Part shown: piece by piece, positions 15,420 to 23,778 of the stretch
Layout: each line of letters begins with the position of its first letter
Position numbering within the stretch: position 1 is the stretch's first letter
Assembly (NCBI GenBank): GCA_016875405.1
Contig: VGRJ01000029.1
Coordinates: 1-43,527 of the forward strand
DNA length: 43,527 bases
Direction: 5' to 3'
DNA from: Deltaproteobacteria bacterium
Lineage (GTDB): Bacteria; Myxococcota_A; Polyangia; Polyangiales; Polyangiaceae
Translations under genes and position numbers: made by a program
The notes under the pieces: model-generated
The model's database searches: none
What the model was told of the DNA's origin: nothing
The model's input: only the letters and a program-made list of their open reading frames with translations

Positions 15420-18389
15420 ATGATCCCGAGCTTCGGCAAGCAAACCCTCTCGATCGGTAGCCACCCCCAGTGCGATGTCGTCCTCCAAGGGCACGGCGTC
15501 GCCTCCGAGCACGCCCGCATCACGAACCAAGGCGGCGGCAAGCTCGTCCTCACGCACCTCGGCGCTGGCGCGACGGTCGTGGATGGGCGCCAGATGGGCG
15601 CGGGCGAAGCGACCGCGTTTGACTTTCGTCAACAGTTCCGCATCGGCGATGCCGCGCTCCCGCTCGACCACCCGGCGATCACCTCGATGCTCGTCTCGGT
15701 CGGGACCGCGAGCGCCCCCCCGGGCCAGCTCATCATCGGTCGCGATCCGGCGCGAAGCTCGCTCGTGATCGGCCACCCGAGCGTGTCGAGCCTCCACTGC
15801 ACGGTCGCGCTCGATCGTCAGATGGTGACGGACCACGGCTCGACGAGCGGCACCTACCTCGCGGGACAGAAGCTCACGCCGAACCAGCCGGCGCCGCTGC
15901 CTCGGGACGGTGCGATCTACCTCGGCCCCGTGCCGGTCCGCCTCGACTTCCTCCAGAACCTGGCGATGCAGCTCCGCGGCGGAAGCCCCGAGCCCGTCCT
16001 GCCGGCCGGCGGCTACGGCGCCGCTGCCCCCGCCGCGGACACGGGCGGCGTCCGCAAGCACAAGACGGTCTTCGGGCAACTCGATTTCGGGGCGGGCGGC
16101 CCGGCGGTCCGAACGATCGGCCGCACGCCTGGCAACGACATCGTGGTCACTCACCCGCAAGTGTCGAGTCGGCACGCGCAGGTCGAGCAGATCGATGGAC
16201 GCGTCTTCGTCACCGACCTCGGCAGCGCGAACGGCACCCACGTGAACGGGCACCGCCTCGTCCCGGGTCAGCGCGTCGAGATAGCGAACGGGCAGAAGAT
16301 CTACGTCGGTCCGATGCCGCTGCAGCTCCAGCTCGGGGCCGGCGGCGCGGTCGAGGTGGTCAACGAGGCGTTCGCCGAAGAGCGCTGGGCGGGCCGGCCG
16401 CTCTACGAGATCGAAGCGTGGCAGCTCTACCTCGAGGTACCGGATCGCGACAACAAGGCGAAGATGAAGGTGCTGCTCGACAACGTCTCGTTCAAGGCGT
16501 TGCCCGGCGACATGATCGCGCTGATGGGACCGAGCGGCGCGGGCAAGACGACGCTGCTCCTGACGCTGAACGGCTACCTGCCTCCGACGCAAGGCCTCGT
16601 CCGCATCAACGGGGAGGACCTCTACTCGATCTATGACCTACTCCGCGGCTCGATCGGCTACGTCCCCCAAGACGACCTCGTGCACGCCGAGCTCACGGTG
16701 TACGAAGCCGTCCGCTACAGCGCGAAATTCCGCCTGCCCCCCGACTACAGCGACCAAGAGATCGACGCCCGCGTCCAGCAGACGCTCCGCGACCTCGGCC
16801 TCGACTCGATCCAGCACCTCGAGATCGGCGCGCCCGAGAAGAAGGTGCTCTCGGGCGGCCAGCGCAAGCGCGTCAACATCGCGCTCGAGCTCGTCACCGA
16901 TCCGATCATCCTCTACCTCGACGAGCCAACGTCTGGTCTCGCGGCGGACGATGCCGCGAGCCTCATCCAGCTCCTGAACGGCCTGACCACGGCCACCGGC
17001 AAGACGATCATCATGACGATCCACCAGCCGGCGAAGGAGGAGTACGAGAAGTTCACGCACGCGCTGATCCTCGGCTACGGCGGCGTGCCGATGTTCTTCG
17101 GGCCGACAATCCCGGACAGCTATCGGTTCTTCAGCGGCTTCAAGGCGAGGCAAGGCGCATACGTCGAACCGTCGCCGAGTGAGGTCGTCGACAACCCACG
17201 CGATATGTTCGGCAACATCGCTGAGCGCGAGGGGCCGATCCACAAGCAGCTCCTCGCGCAGAACCCGAACACGCCCCGTTCGGCCGCGCGTAACCAGGCC
17301 GCGATGGTGTGGCGCGCAGAGTATTACTCCGACGCGAACCCGACCTATCAGCGCATGTACACGGGACGTCGCTCCGTCGGCACGGCCGAGGGGCAGCGGG
17401 GCATCCCGGCATCTCGCCCGCAGACCAAGGGGCAGTTCGGCCTCCTCCTCTCACGCTACTACCGGACCAAAGTTCGCGACGTGAGCGGCACGGCGATCAT
17501 GTTCGCGCAGGCTCCCATCATCGGCGTGCTGCTCGCGGTGGTGTTCGGCGGTCAGGCCGACTCGACTCCAGCGTGGTGCCTCGGAGCCCTTCAGGATCTC
17601 GCGAAGCGCAAGGGTGCGAGCTCGACGACCGACATCCTCTCGAAGCTCTCGACGACGCAAGACCACACGGCGGCGATCTTCTTCATGGTGGTAAGCTCGA
17701 TTTGGTTCGGCACGTCGAACGCGGCCCGCGAGATCGTGCGCGAGCGCGCGATCTACGTACGTGAGCGCATGGTGAACCTTGGGCTCTTCAACTACGTGAT
17801 AAGCAAGTTCGTCCTGCTGTCGTTGTTCTGCGTGGCCCAGTGCACGATGCTGCTCGCGATCGTGTTCTTCTCGCTGGGCTTCCACGGCGGCGCCGCGGCG
17901 TTCGGACAAGAGCTCGGCGCGCTGGTCGCGACGGCGGTGACCTCGGTGGCGGTAGGCCTCCTGCTCTCGACGCTCGTCACCTCGTCCGAAGCGGCGATGG
18001 CGCTCACACCGATCGCGCTGATCCCTCAGGTCGTGCTCGGCGGCCTGATGGTCCCGGCGACGACGATCCCGAAGCTCTCGGCGCTGATGTACGCGGTCCC
18101 CGCGCGCTGGGGCTTCGAAGCCGCGGTCGTACCCGAGCGCCACGCCATCGCGAGCGAGCCGGCGTGGGTGCTCGACCTCGGCTCACCTCAGCTGACGAGC
18201 GCCGACGACTTCGTGAAGTCGGGCCGCTTCGAGTGCGCGACGGCGCAGGTCGCCTCGAATACCTTGAACGGCGCGTGGGGCTTCACGACCCACGAGCAGC
18301 CTTTCATCCCGTACGCGGTCCTGGGCGCGACCACCTTGCTCGTCTTCGTGGTGATCCTCGTAACGCTGCGTCGACGCGACCAGGTGTGA
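15420..18389 (+). CDS. Triple-FHA ABC transporter, ABCG-like half-transporter
   Basis: 989 residues. Three FHA-like domains come first. The first (about 5-90) lacks the consensus Arg (SIGSHPQCD). The second (about 101-180) has GRDP and SSLH but STSGT in place of NGT. The third (about 230-305) is canonical (IGRTPGND, SSRHAQ, NGTHVNGHRL). An ABC ATPase follows: Walker A GPSGAGKTT (about 370), signature LSGGQRKRVN (about 477), Walker B ILYLDEPTSGL (about 500). An ABC-2 type membrane region with about six helices (about 688-985) ends the protein. The order ATPase then membrane domain is that of ABCG half-transporters. FHA plus ABC resembles mycobacterial Rv1747, whose activity is tuned by Ser/Thr kinases. 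The substrate is unknown; lipid or lipo-oligosaccharide export would fit the family. GGAG precedes the ATG. Confidence 0.93.
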   Translation: MIPSFGKQTLSIGSHPQCDVVLQGHGVASEHARITNQGGGKLVLTHLGAGATVVDGRQMGAGEATAFDFRQQFRIGDAALPLDHPAITSMLVSVGTASAPPGQLIIGRDPARSSLVIGHPSVSSLHCTVALDRQMVTDHGSTSGTYLAGQKLTPNQPAPLPRDGAIYLGPVPVRLDFLQNLAMQLRGGSPEPVLPAGGYGAAAPAADTGGVRKHKTVFGQLDFGAGGPAVRTIGRTPGNDIVVTHPQVSSRHAQVEQIDGRVFVTDLGSANGTHVNGHRLVPGQRVEIANGQKIYVGPMPLQLQLGAGGAVEVVNEAFAEERWAGRPLYEIEAWQLYLEVPDRDNKAKMKVLLDNVSFKALPGDMIALMGPSGAGKTTLLLTLNGYLPPTQGLVRINGEDLYSIYDLLRGSIGYVPQDDLVHAELTVYEAVRYSAKFRLPPDYSDQEIDARVQQTLRDLGLDSIQHLEIGAPEKKVLSGGQRKRVNIALELVTDPIILYLDEPTSGLAADDAASLIQLLNGLTTATGKTIIMTIHQPAKEEYEKFTHALILGYGGVPMFFGPTIPDSYRFFSGFKARQGAYVEPSPSEVVDNPRDMFGNIAEREGPIHKQLLAQNPNTPRSAARNQAAMVWRAEYYSDANPTYQRMYTGRRSVGTAEGQRGIPASRPQTKGQFGLLLSRYYRTKVRDVSGTAIMFAQAPIIGVLLAVVFGGQADSTPAWCLGALQDLAKRKGASSTTDILSKLSTTQDHTAAIFFMVVSSIWFGTSNAAREIVRERAIYVRERMVNLGLFNYVISKFVLLSLFCVAQCTMLLAIVFFSLGFHGGAAAFGQELGALVATAVTSVAVGLLLSTLVTSSEAAMALTPIALIPQVVLGGLMVPATTIPKLSALMYAVPARWGFEAAVVPERHAIASEPAWVLDLGSPQLTSADDFVKSGRFECATAQVASNTLNGAWGFTTHEQPFIPYAVLGATTLLVFVVILVTLRRRDQV

Positions 18390-18467
18390 GGGCGACGGGC
18401 GCGGCGCAGCGGATTCTGCCCTTCACGGCATGCCTCTACCGCCAACTGGTGGTAAAACGCGAGCGCC

Positions 18468-21254
18468 ATGACCCGGCTCCGGCGACTCACCGCTCCGACG
18501 GCGCTCCTCTTTGCGCTCTTGTCGAGTGTGGCCTCCGCGCAGGACGCGACGGAGCGACCTCCCGGGGCTCCGCCTGCGGCGCCACCGAGTGAGGCCCCTT
18601 CGGCGCCGCCGTCCGAACCTCCTGCCGACGCGCCGCGCTTCGACTCACGCGGGCGCCCGATCGCTCCCGAGCCCTCACGCCCCGTTACGGTGACGTTCCC
18701 CGAGCGCACCAACGACGTGCAGCCTCGCTACACCGACGAGGCCAAATCCGCGGCGGTGCAAGGCGCCGTGATCCTGAAGATGACGATCAACGTCGACGGC
18801 AAGGTCGTCGAGGCGTCGGTCGACCAGGGCCTCGGCTACGGGCTCGATGAGTCCGCCCTCGAGGCCGCGCGTCAGCTTCAGTTCGTGCCGGCGAAGCGGA
18901 ACGGGAAGCCCTTCAAGGCGACGATTCGCTACCAGTTCGACTTCACGCTGAAGGAGGAAGTCCGCGAGGTCGTGACCGACGACGGCGCGCTCCGCGGCAC
19001 GCTGCTCGACAGGGACGATGAGCGCGCCATCGCGGGGGCTCGGCTCACGATCGAGCGTGTCGACGCGCCGACGGCCGTGCCTGCGCCGCTCGAGCTCGTC
19101 AGCGACGCGAAGGGCGTCTTCGTCGTGCCGCGCCTTCCACCGGGCGACTATCGCCTCCGCATCGCCGCCGAGGGCTTCGACGCGCTCGAGGTCACCGAGT
19201 CTGTCGTCGCGCGACAGGAAAACCTCGCGCTCTACCGACTCTCGCGGACCGGAGCCTCGAAGGACCGCGCATCGCTCGGCGTCGTGGAGATCGACGTGAC
19301 CGGAGAGCGTCCCCCGCGCGAGGTCACGCGCCGTAGCATCGAGCGCCGCGAGCTCGAGCGCATCCCCGGCACCAACGGCGATGCGCTGCGCGCAATCCAG
19401 AATCTCCCCGGCGTCGCGCGGCCCCCCGGGCTCGCAGGCGCCCTGCTGGTTCGAGGCTCGGCCCCGCAGGACACGCAAACCTTCATCGACGGCACGTTCG
19501 TCCCGCTCATCTACCACTTCGGCGGGCTCTCGAGCGTCGTCCCCACCGAGCTCCTCAGCAAGATCGACTTCTACCCTGGCAACTTCAGCGCCCGGTACGG
19601 CCGCGCCACGGGCGGCATCGTCGACGCAGGGCTCCGCGCGCCGAGGACCGACGGGTTTCATGGGCTCGCGCAGATCGACCTCATCGACGCGCGCGCGTTC
19701 GTGGAAGGTCCGGTTCCGAACACCGACGGCAAGTGGTCGTTCGCGGTCGCGGCCCGACGAAGCTACCTCGACGCGTGGCTCGGTCCCGTCCTCGAGTCGG
19801 CAGGCGCAGGCGTGACGCAAGCGCCGGTCTATTACGACTACCAACTCATCCTCGACGGGAAGCCGAAGCCCGGCCACCACCTGCGGACCTCGTTCTACGG
19901 TTCGGATGACAGCCTCGAGCTCTTGCTGAACGAACCCTCCGCCGACGAGCCCGCGCTGTCCGGCAACTTCGGGCTGAAGACCCAGTTCCAGCGGATGGCC
20001 GTGCAGTACGACGTCGAGCTCGGCAACGACCGCCGCTTCGACGGAACCTTCTCGCTCGGTCGCGACTTCCTCGAGTTCGGGCTCGGCAACCTGTTCTTCA
20101 AGCTCAAGTCGCTAAGCTTCTACGGTCGCGGCGAGTACACTTCGAAGCTCTCGCAGAAGGCCACGATGCACGTCGGCCTCGACATGCTCGTCGGCCGCTA
20201 CGACGTCGCGGTGCGCCTCCCCGCGCCGCCGATCCCGGGCCAGCCGCCGAATCAGCCGTTCTCGACGCGCACGGTCCAGACCTTCGCCGAGGAGGGCACC
20301 AACTACCGCCCCGCCGGCTACGTCGAGTTCGAGTTGACACCCGTCAAGAGGCTCCGCCTCGTGCCCGGGGTTCGCCTCGACTACGACAAGTGGATCAAGC
20401 GCTTCGACTTCGCGCCACGCATCAACGGACGCTACGCGTTCAACGAAGAGTTCCCCCGGACGACCGGCAAGTTCGGCATCGGCGTGTTCTATCAGCCGCC
20501 GACGCCGCAGCAGTCGATCCCGCCGCTCGGGACGCCGGGCCTCGCGTCAAACCGCGCGATCCACTACAGCCTCGGCGTCGAGCAAGACGTGACGCGGCAG
20601 GTGGAGGTCTCGCTCGAGGGCTTCTACAAGCAGCTCGACGATCAGGTCGCCGCCAAGCCGTCGCTCACAGGAGCGCGCGTCGTCTACGACAACTCGACCA
20701 TCGGCTACGTCGTCGGCGGCGAGCTGCTCGTGAAGTACAAGGCCGACGACCGCTTCTTCGGTTGGCTCGCCTACACGCTCTCACGCTCGGCGCGGCAGGA
20801 CGGGCGCGACGCGGAAGAGTACCTCGTCAACTTCGATCAGACGCACATCCTCACCGCTCTCGGGAGCTACCGCCTCGGCGGAGGTTGGGAGTTCGGCGCG
20901 AGGTTCCGCGTGATCAGCGGCAACCTCGTGCAGCCCAACGTCTGCGACGCGACCTCCGCGAGCTGCGATCCGAGCCGCATCGGAGGCCTCGTGTACGGCG
21001 CGACCGGCGCCTATACCCCGCTGCCCTTCGGCGCGCGCGGGAGCGAACGGTTGCCGTTGTTTCACTCGCTCGACATCCGCGTCGACAAGGCGTGGCAGTT
21101 CAAGCACTGGAAGCTCTCGGCGTACCTCGATGTGCAGAACAGCTACAACAACCAGAACGTCGAGGGGATCTCGTACAACTTCAACTACACGCGGCGACAA
21201 TACGTGACCGGTCTTCCGATTCTGCCGAGCATCGGCCTCCGAGGAGAGTGGTGA
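18468..21254 (+). CDS. TonB-dependent receptor with an N-terminal TonB C-terminal-like domain
   Basis: 928 residues. The signal peptide ends near SVASAQ (about residue 25). A Pro-rich stretch (30-60) is followed by a domain with the features of the TonB C-terminal domain (about 83-165: QPRYTDEAKSAAVQGAVIL, DGKVVEASVDQGLGYGLDES, LQFVPAKRNGKPF). Next come a carboxypeptidase-regulatory-like beta domain (about 172-262), the plug (RIPGTNGDALRAIQNLPGV, VLLVRGS-like LLVRGSAPQDT, SARYGRATGGI) and a 22-strand-type outer-membrane barrel to the end. Receptors normally bind TonB through an N-terminal TonB box, and carrying a TonB-like domain on the receptor itself is unusual. The substrate is unknown. 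The stop overlaps the start of the following lipoprotein gene. Confidence 0.9.
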   Translation: MTRLRRLTAPTALLFALLSSVASAQDATERPPGAPPAAPPSEAPSAPPSEPPADAPRFDSRGRPIAPEPSRPVTVTFPERTNDVQPRYTDEAKSAAVQGAVILKMTINVDGKVVEASVDQGLGYGLDESALEAARQLQFVPAKRNGKPFKATIRYQFDFTLKEEVREVVTDDGALRGTLLDRDDERAIAGARLTIERVDAPTAVPAPLELVSDAKGVFVVPRLPPGDYRLRIAAEGFDALEVTESVVARQENLALYRLSRTGASKDRASLGVVEIDVTGERPPREVTRRSIERRELERIPGTNGDALRAIQNLPGVARPPGLAGALLVRGSAPQDTQTFIDGTFVPLIYHFGGLSSVVPTELLSKIDFYPGNFSARYGRATGGIVDAGLRAPRTDGFHGLAQIDLIDARAFVEGPVPNTDGKWSFAVAARRSYLDAWLGPVLESAGAGVTQAPVYYDYQLILDGKPKPGHHLRTSFYGSDDSLELLLNEPSADEPALSGNFGLKTQFQRMAVQYDVELGNDRRFDGTFSLGRDFLEFGLGNLFFKLKSLSFYGRGEYTSKLSQKATMHVGLDMLVGRYDVAVRLPAPPIPGQPPNQPFSTRTVQTFAEEGTNYRPAGYVEFELTPVKRLRLVPGVRLDYDKWIKRFDFAPRINGRYAFNEEFPRTTGKFGIGVFYQPPTPQQSIPPLGTPGLASNRAIHYSLGVEQDVTRQVEVSLEGFYKQLDDQVAAKPSLTGARVVYDNSTIGYVVGGELLVKYKADDRFFGWLAYTLSRSARQDGRDAEEYLVNFDQTHILTALGSYRLGGGWEFGARFRVISGNLVQPNVCDATSASCDPSRIGGLVYGATGAYTPLPFGARGSERLPLFHSLDIRVDKAWQFKHWKLSAYLDVQNSYNNQNVEGISYNFNYTRRQYVTGLPILPSIGLRGEW

Positions 21255-22321
21255 TGCGCCTTCGTCGTTGGGTCCTCGCTTCGCTCGTCACGCTCGGCGT
21301 CGTCGTGAGCTGCGCCCCCGGGTTCGATCCGCCGAGCTCCGTCACCGGCCTCCGCGTCCTCGGCGTCGACCTCGACACGCCCTACGCCGCGCCCGGCGCA
21401 ACGGTGACGTTTCGAATGACGGTGACCGACGGGCTGCGCGACGAGGAGGGAAACCCGAGGCCCCTTCAGCTCGCGTGGATCGGCGGCTGCTTCAACCCGC
21501 AGGGCGACCAGTACGTTCTCTGCCTGCCGCAGCTCGCCGACGTGTTCGCGGGTGGCTTTGGCTCGGGGACGTCGAGCCTCGTGAAGCTCGCGACGGCCGC
21601 CCCCGAAGACGACGGCGAACCGAGCGCACACAGCTTCACGCTCGAGCTTCCTGCCGATCTCATCTCGAGTCGCCCGGCGCCCACCGAGGGACCTCGCTAC
21701 GGCGTCGGCTATGTGTTCTTCGCCGCCTGCGCCGGCACGCTCGCGCCTGCCGACTTCTCGGTCTCGACGAAGACTCCTGAGTTTCCGCTCCTGTGCCTCG
21801 ACGCGGACGGCAGCCCTCAAGGCGCCGAGAGCTTCGTGCCCGGTTACGCGCAGGTCTACGCCTTCGCCGACGGTCGTACGAACGACAACCCTCCGGTCGC
21901 GGCGCTGACGCTCGACGGGATGGAGCTCCCATCCGACCCGGCGCTCGCGCCGACCGTCCCGCGCTGCGCCGTCACCGAGGACGAGCGGCGGAAGGCCGGC
22001 TGCGCGAAGAAGGACCTCCTCGAGACGTGCAAGGAGCACGCGCTCGACGCGACCATCCCCGACGCGGCCGAGCCGCTCTACGAGACCGGGAGCGAGATCG
22101 GCGGCGCGCTGCGCGAGGCGGTCTGGGTGAACTACTACGCCGACGGTGGTGAGCTCGACGGTGCGGTGCGCCTCGTGAGCGACTCGTCGAAGGGCTACTT
22201 GCCCGAACACAACGCGACGTGGCTCGCTCCCTCGCAGCCGGGGCTCGTCTCCGTGTGGGCGTTCGCGCGCGATCAACGCGGCGGCCAGACCCCGATCCGC
22301 GGCTACGTGCGCGTCGAGTGA
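21254..22321 (+). CDS. Lipoprotein coupled to the TonB-dependent receptor
   Basis: 355 residues, not a family I recognise. The N-terminus is a lipoprotein signal (LASLVTLGVVVSC, lipobox VVSC). The mature protein opens with a beta-rich stretch (VTGLRVLGVDLDTPYAAPGATVTFRMTV), like an Ig/PKD-type fold, and contains many Cys residues (GGCFNPQ, YVLCLP, FFAACAG, PRCAV, AGCAKKDLLETC). The C-terminus ends as another beta sandwich (GYLPEHNATWLAPSQPGLVSVWAFARDQRGG). The ATG overlaps the receptor stop by one base (TGATG), so it is translationally coupled and probably a surface-exposed or periplasmic partner in substrate capture. Its last 19 bases overlap the end of the convergent protease gene. Confidence 0.85.
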   Translation: MRLRRWVLASLVTLGVVVSCAPGFDPPSSVTGLRVLGVDLDTPYAAPGATVTFRMTVTDGLRDEEGNPRPLQLAWIGGCFNPQGDQYVLCLPQLADVFAGGFGSGTSSLVKLATAAPEDDGEPSAHSFTLELPADLISSRPAPTEGPRYGVGYVFFAACAGTLAPADFSVSTKTPEFPLLCLDADGSPQGAESFVPGYAQVYAFADGRTNDNPPVAALTLDGMELPSDPALAPTVPRCAVTEDERRKAGCAKKDLLETCKEHALDATIPDAAEPLYETGSEIGGALREAVWVNYYADGGELDGAVRLVSDSSKGYLPEHNATWLAPSQPGLVSVWAFARDQRGGQTPIRGYVRVE

Positions 22322-23556
22322 CGACGCCGGCGCGCGCGAGCGAGCGCCACACCAACGACACCGACGAGCGCGCCGACGTGAGGCGAGGGCTCGTGTGCCG
22401 GCGCGGTGCTGCAGCCCGTCCAGATGAGCGGCCCATCGCCCTGGCGCGGCTGCCCCGGATCGGCCGAGGAACCTCCCCCCGCCCCCGACGGCGGCGGCGG
22501 CTCTCCGCCGCCCGTACCGGCGGTGATGCCTGAGCCATAGCCGGTCGCGCTCGACGAAGTTCCTGGCGGCGGCTCGGCGCAGTCCTGATCGAGGGCTCCG
22601 CAGCCCGGGTGACAGTCTCCGTCGGTGGCGCAGCAGTCCTTGTCGAGCGAGGGACAATCCTCGCGGCAGGTCCCGTCCTGGCCGCAGCCGTCGCAGTCCG
22701 GATCCTGCGCGGGCGTCGAGCACGCGCTCGTGCAGAAGCCGTCCGGCGCGCACGGACAATCCGGGTCGGGCTCGGTGCAGCCGGCGGCGCACTTGCCGTC
22801 GGCCTCGCAGGACGCGCTCGGGCCCGCGTCGGGATCGTGGGCTGCGATGTATTGCTTGATCCAGCCGATCGCATCGTCGGTGCGCGCGGCGCCATCCGCG
22901 CCGCTGCCGCACGCCGCGGTGCCGAACGAGGTCGCGGCGAGGACGTACTCTTGACCGCCCACGGTGATGAAGTTCGGGCCGCCGCTGTCGCCGTAGCACG
23001 TCGAGGACGGCTTCACGCCCGTGTACACGAGGCCCGGCTCGACGCTCAAGAGCGTGGTGTAGCCGTGGCGCTTCACGCCCGAGTCGCTCGAGTACTCGCC
23101 CGTCACCCCAAAGCCCACGATGTGGACCTGCATGCCGATGAAGGCCTTCGGATCCTTCTCGTTGACGGGGATCGGCGTCGTCGGGCCCGCCGACTTCAGC
23201 GTGATGAGCGCAAGATCCCAGGGGCCGCCCTCGGCCCCCTTCGCGTAGACCTCGTCATGCACCGCATCGATCCAAGTCCCCGGACCGTTCGCTTTGTTGC
23301 CGAAGAACACGCTGATCGCGTTGGTGGGGATCCCGTTCGTGCAGTGCTTTGCCGTGAGCACGACGCGCGGCGTGATCAGCGTCCCGGTGCAAGAGCCGCC
23401 GCCGAGATCGATGTACACGGTGGCAGGGCTGCCGGAGTAGGGTTCGCCGTTGACGATCTCGGCTTCCTCGGCGCCAACGCGCTCACCGACGACGAGTGGC
23501 TCACCGCCACACCCCGCCATCACCGCTGCGAACCCGACCGACGCCGTGCTCCGCAT
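22303..23556 (-). CDS. Secreted trypsin-like serine protease with Cys-rich repeats and MYXO-CTERM-like tail
   Basis: 417 residues. The ATG at 23556 follows GAGGAGG at 5 nt and starts a signal with a lipobox-like VMAGC. A chymotrypsin-fold S1 domain follows: IVNGEPY at the activation site, the catalytic His in LTAKHC, Asp in WDLALITL and Ser in CYGDSGGPNF. After the protease, about 90 residues hold four Cys-rich repeats of the form C-x-DG-x-C...DPDC. The end is a Gly/Ser/Pro linker, a GC pair, a hydrophobic segment (GALVGVVGVALA) and an Arg cluster (RARRRR). That tail fits MYXO-CTERM, a sorting signal processed at the cell surface in myxobacteria. Having both a possible lipid anchor and a C-terminal sorting tail is odd; the N-terminal Cys may simply lie in a Sec signal. 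Confidence 0.9.
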   Translation of the reverse strand: MRSTASVGFAAVMAGCGGEPLVVGERVGAEEAEIVNGEPYSGSPATVYIDLGGGSCTGTLITPRVVLTAKHCTNGIPTNAISVFFGNKANGPGTWIDAVHDEVYAKGAEGGPWDLALITLKSAGPTTPIPVNEKDPKAFIGMQVHIVGFGVTGEYSSDSGVKRHGYTTLLSVEPGLVYTGVKPSSTCYGDSGGPNFITVGGQEYVLAATSFGTAACGSGADGAARTDDAIGWIKQYIAAHDPDAGPSASCEADGKCAAGCTEPDPDCPCAPDGFCTSACSTPAQDPDCDGCGQDGTCREDCPSLDKDCCATDGDCHPGCGALDQDCAEPPPGTSSSATGYGSGITAGTGGGEPPPPSGAGGGSSADPGQPRQGDGPLIWTGCSTAPAHEPSPHVGALVGVVGVALARARRRRHSTRT

Positions 23557-23597
23557 CCCGACCTCCTCGTCGCGACCGCCGCCCGGTCGACCTCTCA

Positions 23598-23626
23598 AAC
23601 TATCGGCCGGTTGGCCGATTTGTCAA
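23598..23626 (-). promoter_or_regulatory. Protease promoter with a palindrome in its spacer
   Basis: On the minus strand, a perfect -35 TTGACA (23626-23621) is followed after 16-17 bp by GATAGT/ATAGTT (about 23604-23598) as the -10. The spacer contains a perfect inverted repeat, ATCGGCC-4 nt-GGCCGAT (23602-23619). It sits about 42 bp upstream of the protease ATG. A dimeric regulator bound here would block polymerase. A transcription-terminator role is less likely because the hairpin lies upstream of the gene and no transcript clearly ends there. Confidence 0.6.
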
Positions 23627-23778
23627 TCGCCCGACGACGATGTCAGCGCGAAGGACACGCCAGACGCGAGACAAATCGGGCCACATCACACCATTCCAGC
23701 CAGACAAGAAGCGAGGCCCGGTAGCCAACTCGATCCAGATCGCGCGAGCGCCTCACGCGAGCGCATAACTCGAGCGCC

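Noticed and set aside
15354-16592. A 412-codon minus-strand open frame
   Set aside because: It is antisense to the FHA domains and has Arg/Asp/Val shadow composition.
20390-22321. A 643-codon open frame spanning the receptor barrel and the lipoprotein gene
   Set aside because: The first two thirds have Arg/Ala/Asp shadow composition. Only the part from the ATG at 21254 has a signal peptide and protein-like composition; it is annotated from there.
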